Source: JANMCE01 sp963791625
GTDB taxonomy: Bacteria; Actinomycetota; Acidimicrobiia; Acidimicrobiales; Ilumatobacteraceae
Direction of reading: 5' to 3'
Assembly (NCBI GenBank): GCA_963791625.1
Contig: CAWBTA010000006.1
Span: 2,106,134-2,170,133 of the forward strand
DNA length: 64,000 nucleotides
In this document: positions 1 to 8,335 of the stretch, piece by piece
Position numbering within the stretch: the first letter of the stretch is position 1
Layout: each line of letters opens with the position of its first letter
Program-made: the position numbers and the translations under genes
Notes under the pieces: generated by a model
What the model saw: the letters and a program-made list of their open reading frames with translations, nothing else
Database searches by the model: none
What the model was told of the DNA's origin: nothing

Positions 1-390
1 CCTGTCCCGACCATAGTGGCGAAGTTCGATGGTGGTGCCGTCGGGGTCGTGGGTGTAGATGGAGGTGCCGTGGCCTTGCGCGCCGTATCGTTCGGCGGGT
101 GGTTCGGCGATGTGGATGGTGCCGGCGGCACGGACGGCCGCGAGGTCGGTCGGGGTGATGGTGAAGCAGATGTGGTCGAGCCGGCCTGCTGGTGTCGTAC
201 CGGGGATGAGGTCGATAATTGTGGTGGGGTCGACGCGCAGGGATGGGAATGGGGCGGCGCCGTTTCGCCATTCGTCGACTCGGACCGGGGTGAGTCCGAG
301 GTTGTTGATGTACCAGGTGAGCGTGGTCTCGATGTCGGCACAGTGCAGCACGATGTGGTCGAGTCCGGTGACGGTGACAATGGGTTTCAT
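1..390 (-). CDS. VOC-family (glyoxalase/dioxygenase fold) protein, 3' end outside window
   Basis: The reading frame from ATG 390 stays open to the left edge, giving about 130 residues of a vicinal-oxygen-chelate protein. It begins with the typical strand TGLDHIVLHC, continues with a second-half strand LDHICFTI and ends near the edge with HDPDGTTIELR, the usual C-terminal signature of this fold. The family contains metal-dependent lyases, dioxygenases and antibiotic-binding proteins; the substrate here cannot be told. The start overlaps the stop of the upstream EamA gene (ATGA, 387-390), so it is the last visible gene of a four-gene operon under the MarR regulator. The gene is only incomplete because of the window edge. 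Confidence 0.85.
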   Translation of the reverse strand, partial: MKPIVTVTGLDHIVLHCADIETTLTWYINNLGLTPVRVDEWRNGAAPFPSLRVDPTTIIDLIPGTTPAGRLDHICFTITPTDLAAVRAAGTIHIAEPPAERYGAQGHGTSIYTHDPDGTTIELRHYGRDR

Positions 391-1352
391 GGGTAGGCCT
401 CGGTTGCAGCGTAATCCTGGTCGGCGTGCTCGAACTTCGTAGATGTGGAGGCGAACTGCCCAGCGCGGTGTTGATCCCCGGTGGTTTCTGGTCGTTGGCC
501 GATCCAGAGCGCGGTGAGCACGAGCATGCCGCCAACCATCTGGGTGGTGGTGAGTTGTTGGTGCAGGGCGAGCCATCCGGCGAGGGTGGCGACGATGGGG
601 CTGGTGAGGCCGAGGAGTGACACTTGACGAATGGGGAGTTTGGCGATGCCCCGGAACCAGATGTAGTAGGCGAGGGCAGTGCCGCCAGTGGCAAGCCAGG
701 TGTAGCCGATCAGGTTGCGGGTGCTGAGCGCTGTTGGGAGTCCTTCGGCGAGCATGGCGATGGGCGCAAGCATTAGGCCCCCGGCGATGAGTTGCCAGGA
801 GGTGAAGGTGGTGAGTGGGACGGGCCGGCCCCATCGTTTGGTGAGCACGACACCGGTGGCCATTGATGCTGCGGCTGTGAGCCCGGCGATGATGCCGACT
901 GCATCGAGTTTGGCATTGGATCGCAGGACGAGCAGGGAGACACCGGCGATGCCGACGGCCGCGGCGATGAGGGTGGGGGGTCGGAGTCGCTCTCGCAGCA
1001 GTGTGGTGGCGAGCCCGGCGGCGATGAGTGGTTGGATGGCGCCGAGGGTTGCGGCGACACCGCCGGGGAGCCGGTAGGCCGCGGCGAACAGTAGAGCGAA
1101 GAACGCCCCGATGTTGAGTGCGCCGAGAATGGTGGCCTTCCACCACCAGGCGCCGCGTGGTCGGTGGGGTGCGAGCACGGCCAGCATGAGCCCGGCCGGG
1201 AGTGCTCGCAGGGTGCCGGCGAGGAGGGGTCGGTCGGGTGGGAGAAATTCGGTGGTCGTGAGGTAGGTGAGGCCCCATGCGGCGGGGGCGACCGCGGTGA
1301 CGGCGATGTCACTGCGGCGCACCCCGCCGAAACCCGATGGGGTGGTGGTCAT
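387..1352 (-). CDS. EamA/DMT-family transporter (RhaT/YdcZ-like permease)
   Basis: A 321-residue membrane protein with about ten hydrophobic helices arranged as two EamA repeats, the usual length for drug/metabolite transporters that export amino acids, metabolites or drugs. I chose ATG 1352 (MTTTPSG), rather than an upstream ATG at 1415, because it overlaps the SRPBCC stop as ATGA (1349-1352), the same coupling seen at the downstream VOC gene. The C-terminus is a hydrophilic tail after an IGQRPE segment. Genomic position in a MarR-regulated operon fits an efflux role, but the substrate is unknown. Confidence 0.85.
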   Translation of the reverse strand: MTTTPSGFGGVRRSDIAVTAVAPAAWGLTYLTTTEFLPPDRPLLAGTLRALPAGLMLAVLAPHRPRGAWWWKATILGALNIGAFFALLFAAAYRLPGGVAATLGAIQPLIAAGLATTLLRERLRPPTLIAAAVGIAGVSLLVLRSNAKLDAVGIIAGLTAAASMATGVVLTKRWGRPVPLTTFTSWQLIAGGLMLAPIAMLAEGLPTALSTRNLIGYTWLATGGTALAYYIWFRGIAKLPIRQVSLLGLTSPIVATLAGWLALHQQLTTTQMVGGMLVLTALWIGQRPETTGDQHRAGQFASTSTKFEHADQDYAATEAYP

Positions 1353-1798
1353 GGGGTTGTTTCCAGCATCGAGCGGAGGGTGGCGAGGTCGCGTTGCAGG
1401 CTGCGTTGCAGCCACCAGCGCAGTACTGGTCGCGCCGAGCGGGGGATGCTTTCGGGTTCGAGTTCGATGTCGTAGCTGAAGACCGCACTGGTCGCGGCCG
1501 TGGGGGTGACGGTGCGTCGCCCACGAACGTTTCCGCTGGTGCCCTTGCCGTCGAAGGCATAGGTCATGCCGGGGCCGACATCAGTGACGGTGGTGTCGGT
1601 GACGTAGTCGCGTCCGGCGAGGTGGAGCACCTCGCGGACCTTGGTTCCGGGTTCGGGAGGGCCGTCACGGTCGGGAGCCATTTCCGTGATCCCTTTACGC
1701 CAGGTCGTGTCGGTGGCGTAGTCGGTCACGACGTTCCAGATCGTGTCGGCCGGTCGGGCTATCTCAATATCGACGTGGGTGTGCAGTGTGGTGCTCAT
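1349..1798 (-). CDS. SRPBCC-family (START/Bet v1-like) protein
   Basis: A 149-residue protein with the SRPBCC pattern: an N-terminal strand followed by the conserved IARPADTIWNVVTDY helix start, then the alternating strands of a ligand-binding grip, and a C-terminal amphipathic helix (RPVLRWWLQRSLQRDL). Such proteins bind hydrophobic ligands or act as polyketide cyclases/dehydrases; no specific ligand can be read here. A purine-rich site AAAGGAA lies just upstream of ATG 1798. It sits between DUF4345 (29-nt gap) and the EamA transporter (ATGA overlap), so it is co-transcribed and translationally coupled to the transporter. Confidence 0.8.
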   Translation of the reverse strand: MSTTLHTHVDIEIARPADTIWNVVTDYATDTTWRKGITEMAPDRDGPPEPGTKVREVLHLAGRDYVTDTTVTDVGPGMTYAFDGKGTSGNVRGRRTVTPTAATSAVFSYDIELEPESIPRSARPVLRWWLQRSLQRDLATLRSMLETTP

Positions 1799-1827
1799 TG
1801 AGGTTCCTTTCGGTTGGTGATGTGGAG

Positions 1828-2316
1828 TCAGGCTTGAGCGGCGACCAGCGAGTGGTCGGAGGCAGCGGCGTGAATCGTGCGGCGTGTGCGGGTGGCGCAG
1901 GCGACGGTGAAGGCAAGGGCGGGCATGCCGACGAGTTCGATGACGCTCGACAGGGTGAGGTCTTTGCCGAAGGTGACGCCGGGTTCCATCTGGGTGAGGC
2001 GGGCGAGCCCGCCGGCGAAGATGGCAGCGAACACCAGGTACAGGCCGGTGCGGTACTTGTGCAGGTTGGTGGCCGCGACGATCAGAAACCCGGCGAGGGC
2101 GAGGTAGACGCCGCCGTAGAACCGGGTATGGCTATCGCGCAGCAGGTAGGCGTCGTGGTCGGTGATCTGGAAGTACTTGGTTGGGCCTTGCCAGCCGAGC
2201 GTTTCGAGGCCGCCGAACGCGACGTTGATGGCGACGAACGCGCTGATTGCTCCGAGCAGTCCGATCACGAACCGCAGGATCGTGCTTCCGGTGGTGGATG
2301 TTGGGTGGGTGGTCAT
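1828..2316 (-). CDS. DUF4345-family membrane protein
   Basis: A 162-residue protein with four predicted membrane helices (about residues 13-33, 67-82, 90-108 and 122-142). The segment RDSHTRFYGGVYLALAG between helices one and two is the signature I associate with DUF4345, a family of small integral membrane proteins of unknown function. A good Shine-Dalgarno (AAGGAGA, spacing about 8) precedes ATG 2316. It is the first gene of the minus-strand operon divergent from the MarR gene, so the palindrome at 2339-2358 lies directly in its upstream region. Confidence 0.75.
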   Translation of the reverse strand: MTTHPTSTTGSTILRFVIGLLGAISAFVAINVAFGGLETLGWQGPTKYFQITDHDAYLLRDSHTRFYGGVYLALAGFLIVAATNLHKYRTGLYLVFAAIFAGGLARLTQMEPGVTFGKDLTLSSVIELVGMPALAFTVACATRTRRTIHAAASDHSLVAAQA

Positions 2317-2338
2317 TGCGAAGTCTCCTTGCTCTCGT

Positions 2339-2405
2339 GTATCTTTGTATCAAGATACATGAGAGGAAGCTATGCGTCAAGATACTTTGCGACAAGATAC
2401 TTTGC
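2339..2405. promoter_or_regulatory. MarR-type operator cluster between and inside divergent genes
   Basis: Positions 2339-2358 form an imperfect palindrome with 7-bp perfect arms (GTATCTT and AAGATAC, 6-bp centre). Two further half-boxes, each CAAGATACTTTG, start at 2378 and 2393, 15 bp apart, and lie inside the first codons of the MarR gene. Paired TATCTTG/CAAGATA boxes are typical of MarR operators. The arrangement suggests autoregulation plus control of the divergent DUF4345 operon. Binding is inferred from symmetry and position only. Confidence 0.6.
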
Positions 2406-2908
2406 CCGGAGCTGGAGCTGGTGACGCGGTGGACGTGATTGTTGAGCAATGGCATGAGCAACGCCCGGACCTGGATGTGAGCGCGAAGCAGATCACGGGG
2501 CGAATCATCCGGCTGGCCTCGCAGTTCCAACAGGAGTACTCGGCGACCTTCGTTCCGCTTGGTCTCAACGATGGTGACTACGGGGTGCTGGCGCCGTTGC
2601 GCCGCGCCGGAGCGCCGTACGAGCTGACCCCGACCGAGTTGGCCAAGCATCGAATGATGACGTCCGGAGGAATGACCGCGGCGCTTGATCGGCTTGAACG
2701 CAAAGGTTGGCTGGCTCGGGTACCAAACCCGACCGATCGTCGTGGCAGCCTCGTCCGCCTCACCGACGCCGGTCTGGCGATCATGGATGAAGCGATGACG
2801 CAACATGTCGCTACCGAACATCGACTGACCGACGGTCTCGACGACCTCGAACGCGAACAACTGCAAGGCCTGCTGCGCAAACTCCTCCGGGCCGTCGAAC
2901 GCGAATGA
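2372..2908 (+). CDS. MarR-family transcriptional regulator
   Basis: A 178-residue regulator. Residues 40-65 form the dimerisation helix; residues about 75-130 are the winged helix-turn-helix, with ELTPTELAKHRMMTSGGM as the recognition region and RVPNPTDRRGSLVRLTD as the wing, a classic MarR signature. ATG 2372 is supported by GAGAGGA about 6 nt upstream. The first residues read RQDTLRQDTL because they are encoded by two copies of the operator half-site CAAGATACTTTG, so the protein start doubles as its own probable operator. It is divergent from the DUF4345-SRPBCC-EamA-VOC operon, which it probably represses until a ligand binds. Confidence 0.88.
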   Translation: MRQDTLRQDTLPGAGAGDAVDVIVEQWHEQRPDLDVSAKQITGRIIRLASQFQQEYSATFVPLGLNDGDYGVLAPLRRAGAPYELTPTELAKHRMMTSGGMTAALDRLERKGWLARVPNPTDRRGSLVRLTDAGLAIMDEAMTQHVATEHRLTDGLDDLEREQLQGLLRKLLRAVERE

Positions 2909-3002
2909 ACCTGGGCGACGCCGGTGGCCCTGACGGGTCTCGACTTCACGGTGGAACGCGCTGGAGGTGACCCGAGCGACTTCGTCCTCTCGCTGCGGCC
3001 GT

Positions 3003-3032
3003 CGGGACTGTCCAAATCTTGTGCCAGTCCCG
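3003..3032. terminator. Hairpin between convergent MarR and LLM oxidoreductase genes
   Basis: CGGGACTG (3003-3010) and CAGTCCCG (3025-3032) are perfect 8-bp inverted arms around a 14-nt A/T-richer loop. The site lies in the 133-bp gap between two convergent stop codons, where a bidirectional terminator is expected. There is no following T run, so intrinsic termination is only a suggestion. The rest of the gap shows nothing else. Confidence 0.4.
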
Positions 3033-3041
3033 TGGACGGTC

Positions 3042-3875
3042 TCAGAGTTTGCGTAGCTCGTTGGCCAGCGGTTCCAAGAACTCAACGCGATACGGGCCGC
3101 GCATGGAGAAAATGACGAGATCGACGATTCCCAGATATGGCGCAGCCTGTGCTGCCAGGGCCGCTGGGTCGGCGTCTGCTGGCCAGGACAGGTGGATGGA
3201 CGATCGGATGTCCAACGGGTTCCGGGCGATGGCGGCACAGTGCTCATCGAGAATGGAACGGGTCGCCTGCCAGCCCTCCACCGACTCGGGGAAGGTGTCC
3301 CACATATCGGCCCAACGCGCCACCACCTTCAGCGTGCGCTTCGGACCCGTGCCGCCGATGACGATGGGGATCGGCGTCTGAACCGGCTTCGGATTGCAGC
3401 GCGCATCAACCAGTTGGAAGTAGTCACCGGTGAATGTGGTCATGTCCTGGGTGAGGAGGCGCACGATCACTTCGACGCCTTCCTCGAAACGGTCGGATCG
3501 TTCCTTCCGGGTGCCGAGCGCTATGCCGTAGGCCGCGGCCTCGGACTCGAACCACCCGGTGCCGAGCCCAAGATCGAACCGACCATTCGAAATGTGGTCC
3601 AGCGTCACGGCCATGTTGGCGGTGACCGCCGGATGACGAAAGTGCATCCCGTTCACCATCGACCCCAGCCGCAACCGCGTCGTAGCCTGCGCCAACGCGG
3701 CGAGCATCGTCCAACTCTCGTGGATGTCACCGTCCATCGGCGGCGTCAGGGGGTAGAAGTGGTCCATCGTCCATCCGGACTCGAACACCTCGATGTCATC
3801 GGCCGCTCGCCACACATCGAGGAAATCCTGCCAGGTGCCGTGCTGTGGAGGTGTCTTGAACGCGAAGGTGGTCAT
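3042..3875 (-). CDS. LLM-class F420-dependent oxidoreductase
   Basis: A 277-residue luciferase-like monooxygenase-family protein. Family features are MTTFAFKTP at the start, DHFYPLTPP, RLGSMVNGMHFRHPAV, and the strongly conserved ISNGRFDLGLGTGWF, followed by ERSDRFEEGVEVI and IPIVIGGTGPKRTL. The RxDLGLGxGW pattern is typical of the TIGR03560-like F420-dependent branch. I use ATG 3875 rather than upstream in-frame starts because the conserved sequence begins there. Its start lies 19 bp from the divergent aminotransferase gene, so the two share a short promoter region and may be co-regulated. Substrate unknown. Confidence 0.85.
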   Translation of the reverse strand: MTTFAFKTPPQHGTWQDFLDVWRAADDIEVFESGWTMDHFYPLTPPMDGDIHESWTMLAALAQATTRLRLGSMVNGMHFRHPAVTANMAVTLDHISNGRFDLGLGTGWFESEAAAYGIALGTRKERSDRFEEGVEVIVRLLTQDMTTFTGDYFQLVDARCNPKPVQTPIPIVIGGTGPKRTLKVVARWADMWDTFPESVEGWQATRSILDEHCAAIARNPLDIRSSIHLSWPADADPAALAAQAAPYLGIVDLVIFSMRGPYRVEFLEPLANELRKL

Positions 3876-3893
3876 GAGGGGGCAGAATATGGC

Positions 3894-5185
3894 ATGGCTA
3901 CTGCTCTCGCCTCGAACGACGCACTTACCAAGGCTCGCATCGACTACACCGACCGCAACGTCGAGAGCCGACGGCTCCACGACAGCGCTCGTGAAGTCCT
4001 GCCGGGCGGCAACACGCGAACCCTCTTCTACCACCCGCCGTTTCCACTCACGTTTGTCCGTGGCCACGACTCAGTGTTGGTTGACGCCGATGGTCACGAG
4101 TACGTCGACATGCTGGGTGACTACACCGCCGGCCTGTTGGGCCACAGTGACCGACGCGCCCGTGATGCGGCCATGGCGGCCCTTGACGTGAACATGAGCG
4201 TGGGTGGCATCCATCCGACCGAGCAACAACTGGCTCGCCTCATGTGCGAGCGCTTCGACCTCGATCTGGTCCGCTTCACCAACTCCGGCAGCGAGGCCAA
4301 CCTCATGGCCATGACGGCCGCGCGCATGTATACGGGCCGCACCAAAATCATGGTGATGTACGGTGCCTACCACGGCGGTCTGATGTACTTCGGCGCGGGC
4401 CCTGCCGCGTGGAATGTGTCCGTTCCCCATCGTCGTCGGCCGGTTCAACGACCTGGACGCCTGCAAGGCAGTGATCGCCGAACATGCGTCGGATCTGGCC
4501 GCTGTTCTCGTTGAGCCACTGCTCGGCTCCGCCGGTTGCGTCCCCGCTGATCCGGCGTTTCTGCGTGGGCTCGCCGACGCAGCCCGAGCAGTCGGAGCCG
4601 TCGCAATCATGGACGAGGTGATGAGTTCGCGCCTCGGACCGAAAGGGCTCAGCGTGCAGTTCGGCGTGAACGCGGATCTCAAGACCTACGGGAAATACAT
4701 CGCTGGCGGCTTCTCGTTCGGCTGCCTTCGGTGGCACGGCCGAGGTGATGGGTATCTTCGACAGCACCCACCCTGCCCACGTGCCTCACGCCGGCACGTT
4801 CAACAACAACATCACCAGCATGGCCGCCGGCACCGAGGTGCTGGCCAACGTCTATACAGCCGACGTGGCCGCATCGTTCACGGAACGCGGTGATGAGCTT
4901 CGGGACAACATCGCCCAGGTGCTGGCCCGCTACCCGCTGGCATTGTGCGTCAGCGGGTCGGGCACCATGATGGCCATCCACGCCCGTGCCCAACGCCCGA
5001 CCGACGGCGAGTCGGCCGCCGACAAGGACCCCGCGCTCCAGGAGATGCTGTTCCTCGGTCTGCTGCGCCGCGGCATCTACATCGCCCCACGCGGCATGAT
5101 CAACCTCAGCCTGCCCGTCACCGACGACCAGCTCGCCGCCTTCATCGATGCCCTCGACGACCTCTGCCAGGAACTCGCAGCCTGA
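3894..5185 (+). pseudogene. Class-III aminotransferase (glutamate-1-semialdehyde aminomutase-like), two frameshifts
   Basis: Joining three frames gives about 429 residues, the normal length of this PLP-dependent family. The first part (3894 to about 4427) has the substrate-loop VLPGGNTRT, the cofactor segment NSGSEANLMAM and YGAYHGG. The second (about 4428-4722) has EPLLGSAGC, the cofactor aspartate in IMDEVMSS and the Schiff-base lysine in TYGKYIAGG. The third (to 5185) has the phosphate-binding HAGTFNNN and RGIYIAPRG. Frame one breaks at CCCC 4425-4428 (three C would restore VPIVVGRF). Frame two breaks at an extra base near 4723 (its removal restores SFGAFGGTAE). All active-site residues are present, so sequencing error is at least as likely as gene decay. 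The exact reaction is unknown. Confidence 0.8.
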
Positions 5186-5186
5186 G

Positions 5187-6014
5187 CTAGCCGGCCGCCA
5201 TGAGGGCGACGGCTATGGCGGTCATGGTAACGCCGATGCTCTGCCACCAACGGAGGTGCTCCTTGTTGAAGACGACTGCGAGCAGCACCGCAACGGTGGC
5301 GAACTGGGAGGACGCAACTGACACGACGCCGGCCGAGGCGTATTTGAAACCGAGTTGCAGACAGGCCATGCCTGCCCCGGCAAACACGCCGCACCAGATG
5401 CCGGTCCAGCGGGCTTTCGTATTCCATGTGAACAGCGGGCCCTTGTCGAAGGGAAGCATCAGCGCCAGCACGGCAAACGCGGCCCAGCGTTGGGCAATAA
5501 CCGGAGTGAGGCCGGATGCCTTGGTGCGCGAAAGCATGGTGAAACCGACGCCGAACAGGATGCCTGAAGTGGACCCGAGCATGAAGCCCATCATCGGGCT
5601 GCCCTTGCCTCCCTTCACGTAGGACGTAAGACCGAGAGCGACCAGGCCGAGCGCCATGCCGACCATGGTGATCGTCTTCAGGGTCGTGCCGGTTACCAGG
5701 TCGTACACAATGGGCACGACGGCGAGCAGCACCGAAGCCGATGGCCCGACGATACCCATCGGGGCGATCCGGTAGCCCTGGTAGAGCATGGAGAGCCCGA
5801 TCGCCATACACACGCCGGAACCAGCTGCGATGAGCAGGTGCCCCCCGATGACGTGCGACGGGATGACCAGGAAGAGGATCGGTGTCAACACGCCAGCGCT
5901 CACCATGGCCGTGCGCACCACGGTGATGGACGGGGCATGGCGTCCCGACCGAGCCGCGAAGAAGTCGGAACTCCCGATGAAGATGGCGGCGAGCGCGCCG
6001 AAGAGCAGACCCAT
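5187..6014 (-). CDS. EamA/DMT-family transporter
   Basis: A 275-residue polytopic protein with ten hydrophobic helices and two EamA repeats, beginning MGLLFGALAAIFIGSSDFFA. The second repeat contains GTTLKTITMVGMALGLVALGL. It is convergent with the aminotransferase (1-bp gap) and divergent from the enolase-superfamily gene, with 121 bp between starts. Neighbouring catabolic enzymes suggest that it moves a related amine or amino acid, but substrate and direction cannot be read from the sequence. Confidence 0.85.
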   Translation of the reverse strand: MGLLFGALAAIFIGSSDFFAARSGRHAPSITVVRTAMVSAGVLTPILFLVIPSHVIGGHLLIAAGSGVCMAIGLSMLYQGYRIAPMGIVGPSASVLLAVVPIVYDLVTGTTLKTITMVGMALGLVALGLTSYVKGGKGSPMMGFMLGSTSGILFGVGFTMLSRTKASGLTPVIAQRWAAFAVLALMLPFDKGPLFTWNTKARWTGIWCGVFAGAGMACLQLGFKYASAGVVSVASSQFATVAVLLAVVFNKEHLRWWQSIGVTMTAIAVALMAAG

Positions 6015-6135
6015 TGCGCTACCCCGACCCTGTCATCAAACCACCCGCATGCACGCGTCCAGTCTGGCAGACCGGCTCGACCACGACCTGGGAGCAGCGA
6101 CGACACGCGGTCGCCGGATCGAATACGTTGAAGGG

Positions 6136-7242
6136 ATGAAGATCGTTGCGGTGGAAGCCTACGGATATGAACTCGGCTATCGGTACGGCACGTATGTGAT
6201 GTCGGGGGGCCGCATCGTGAAGACGCTCACCAGCACCGTGGTGCGCATCATCACCGATGAAGGCATCGACGGGTTCGCCGAGACGTGCCCGCTCGGCAAC
6301 ACCTACCTGGCCGCTCATGCCCGCGGCGCTCTGGCCGCACTGCATGAACTCGCCCCCGCCATCATCGGGGCCGACCCGACGAATCTGCGCGAAATCCAGC
6401 AGCGGATGCACGGTGCCCTGATGGGCCACAACTACGCCAAGAGTCCGATCGACATCGCGTGCTGGGACATCTTCGGCAAGGCCGTCGGACGACCGGTGGT
6501 CGATCTGCTCGGCGGCCGTGTGCAGGACGACATGCGCATGTACAAGGCGGTCCCGCTCGGACCGGCCGACGACATGGTGGCGTTCGTGCTTGAGCAGCGC
6601 TCGCACGGCGTGCATCGCTTCCAACTCAAGCTGGGTGGTGACCCCCGGGAAGACGCTCGCCGCACACTCGCCGTGCTGGCCGCAACCGACGGTGACGACC
6701 TCGTGTTGGGTGACGCCAACGGAGGCTGGCGACGACAAGACGCCATCGTGGCGGCGCGTGCGTTGGAGGGTACCGAGCGGTTCTTCATGGAGCAGCCGTG
6801 CCCGACGCTGTCGGAGTGCCTGGCCGTTCGCCAGCACACCACGCTGCCGATGGTGCTCGACGAAGTCATCACCGACCTCGGCGCGCTGGTGGAGGCATCG
6901 ACCGCCGGTGGCATGGAAGCGATCAACCTCAAGCTCAACCGGGTCGGCGGTCTCACGCCCGCGAAGCTCATGCGGGACACGGCAGTCGAGCTCGGCATAC
7001 GACTCACCATCGAAGACAGTTGGGGCGGCGATCTCACCAGCGCCGCGGTCAGCCACCTGGGTGCCAGCACGCCCGAGCACGCGTTGTTTGCAGTGTCGTT
7101 CATGAACGACTGGACCGACAACCACCTCGCCGGATACAACCCTCGCTCGGTCAACGGCCGGGGGTCCGCGCCCACGGCGCCTGGCCTGGGCGTTACGCCC
7201 GATCTCAGCCTTCTCGGCACACCTTTAGGAGTATGGAAATGA
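6136..7242 (+). CDS. Mandelate racemase/muconate lactonizing enzyme-family dehydratase, cis-3-hydroxyproline dehydratase-like
   Basis: A 368-residue enolase-superfamily enzyme. The N-terminal capping domain (residues 1-125) has MSGGRIVKTLTSTVVRI and the signature AKSPIDIACWDIFGKA. In the barrel the metal ligands appear in order as GDANGGW, FFMEQPCPT and MVLDEVITD, and a candidate base lysine in INLKLNRVGG. The pattern YxxSGGR, GxTYLxAHxRG and YAKSPID resembles cis-3-hydroxy-L-proline dehydratases; this specificity is inference. The family fold is certain. Start ATG 6136 is where the conserved strand MKIVAVEAYGYEL begins. Its stop overlaps the next start (ATGA, 7239-7242), so the arginase-family hydrolase is made with it. 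Confidence 0.85.
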   Translation: MKIVAVEAYGYELGYRYGTYVMSGGRIVKTLTSTVVRIITDEGIDGFAETCPLGNTYLAAHARGALAALHELAPAIIGADPTNLREIQQRMHGALMGHNYAKSPIDIACWDIFGKAVGRPVVDLLGGRVQDDMRMYKAVPLGPADDMVAFVLEQRSHGVHRFQLKLGGDPREDARRTLAVLAATDGDDLVLGDANGGWRRQDAIVAARALEGTERFFMEQPCPTLSECLAVRQHTTLPMVLDEVITDLGALVEASTAGGMEAINLKLNRVGGLTPAKLMRDTAVELGIRLTIEDSWGGDLTSAAVSHLGASTPEHALFAVSFMNDWTDNHLAGYNPRSVNGRGSAPTAPGLGVTPDLSLLGTPLGVWK

Positions 7243-8222
7243 CCGACCCCATCCAGCCCGTCGATGCCACCAAGATGCCGCGCTATGCGGGATCATCGAC
7301 GTTCGTGCGAGTCCCAGAACTGCGCGATGTGGCGCGGGCCGACGTTGCCATCCTTGGCGTGCCCTTTGATGGTGGCGTGAGCTTCCGTCCTGGCGCACGC
7401 TTCGGTCCGGCCGCAGTTCGGCAAGCCTCGCGTGCGATTCGCCCGCAGTACCACCCCGAGTTCGACGTGCAGCCCTTCGCCCGCATGCAGGTTGCCGATG
7501 CCGGCGACGTCGCTTGCAATCCGTACTCCATTGCGGAGTCGCTGGCTGCGATCGAGGCGCGGGCAAGCGAGCTGCTCGGGCCGGCCGAGGGGCCGCATCC
7601 GGTCGACGCCATCATCAGCATTGGCGGCGATCACACCATCGCCTACTCGCTGCTCAAGGCGGTGAACCGCCGCTATGGGCCACCGGCGCTGCTGCACTTC
7701 GACGCCCACCTCGACACGTGGGACAGCTACTTCGGTCAGGACTTCACGCATGGCACCCCGTTTCGACGCGCGGCCGAAGAAGGGCTGTTCGACTCGGAGG
7801 CTTCGATGCACGTCGGCATCCGTGGGCCTGTCTACAGCGCCAACGATCTGGCCGCCGATCGTGAGTTGGGCTTTCGCACCATCACGTGCGATCAGTTGCA
7901 CCGCATGGGTGTGGACGGCGCCATCGGCCGCATCCGCGAGCGGGTCGGCACCAGGCCGCTCTACATTTCCATCGACATCGACGTGCTCGACCCGGCCCAT
8001 GCCCCCGGCACCGGCACACCCGAAATCGCGGGCATGTCGAGCCGGGAGTTGGTCATGATTCTGCGCGGCCTCATGGACCTCAACGTGATTTCGGGTGACG
8101 TGGTGGAGGTCGCTCCCGCCTATGACCACGCCGAGATCACCTCCCTCGCAGCCGCCACGTGCGTCTACGAGTTGGCCTGCCTCATCGCCACCCGCCGCTC
8201 CGGCCCACCCGGAGGAAGGTGA
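7239..8222 (+). CDS. Arginase/agmatinase-family guanidino (ureohydrolase) enzyme
   Basis: A 327-residue ureohydrolase that would release urea from a guanidino compound using two Mn ions. All ligand motifs are intact: IISIGGDHTIAYS, LLHFDAHLDTWD and YISIDIDVLDPAHAPGTG, followed by the conserved GGMSSRE-like AGMSSRELVMILRGL and VVEVAPAYDHAEITSLAA. Agmatinase, guanidinobutyrase and guanidinopropionase share these features and cannot be told apart here. ATG 7239 is preferred to ATG 7233 because AGGAG at 7227-7231 is 7 nt upstream. Coupled to the upstream dehydratase by a 4-bp overlap, and convergent with the liv operon. Confidence 0.88.
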   Translation: MTDPIQPVDATKMPRYAGSSTFVRVPELRDVARADVAILGVPFDGGVSFRPGARFGPAAVRQASRAIRPQYHPEFDVQPFARMQVADAGDVACNPYSIAESLAAIEARASELLGPAEGPHPVDAIISIGGDHTIAYSLLKAVNRRYGPPALLHFDAHLDTWDSYFGQDFTHGTPFRRAAEEGLFDSEASMHVGIRGPVYSANDLAADRELGFRTITCDQLHRMGVDGAIGRIRERVGTRPLYISIDIDVLDPAHAPGTGTPEIAGMSSRELVMILRGLMDLNVISGDVVEVAPAYDHAEITSLAAATCVYELACLIATRRSGPPGGR

Positions 8223-8241
8223 AGGGGCAGGTGAAGGGGCA
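8218..8241. repeat. Perfect 12-bp tandem duplication at a stop codon
   Basis: GGTGAAGGGGCA occurs twice back to back (8218-8229, 8230-8241). The first copy contains the TGA stop of the arginase-family gene. It is probably a small replication-slippage duplication with no effect on the protein. Confidence 0.7.
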
Positions 8242-8261
8242 GCGGAACGGGCCGATGCAAC

Positions 8262-8330
8262 GGGCTTGCAGCATTGTCCGAGCGAAGCAAGTCCGAGCGT
8301 TGCGCGAGCGGTAGCGAGCCAACCGAGGCA
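8262..8330. repeat. Dispersed intergenic hairpin repeat, copy 1
   Basis: This stretch between the arginase-family gene and livF pairs GGGCTTGC (8262-8269) with GCAAGTCC (8287-8294, one G-T pair) around GCATTGTCCGAGCGA, then ends in GAGCGGTAGCGAGC..AACCGAGGCA. The same layout recurs at 14120-14184 with stem bases changed on both sides. It may terminate both convergent transcripts or be a mobile palindromic (REP/MITE-like) unit. Confidence 0.55.
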
Positions 8331-8335
8331 GTGTT

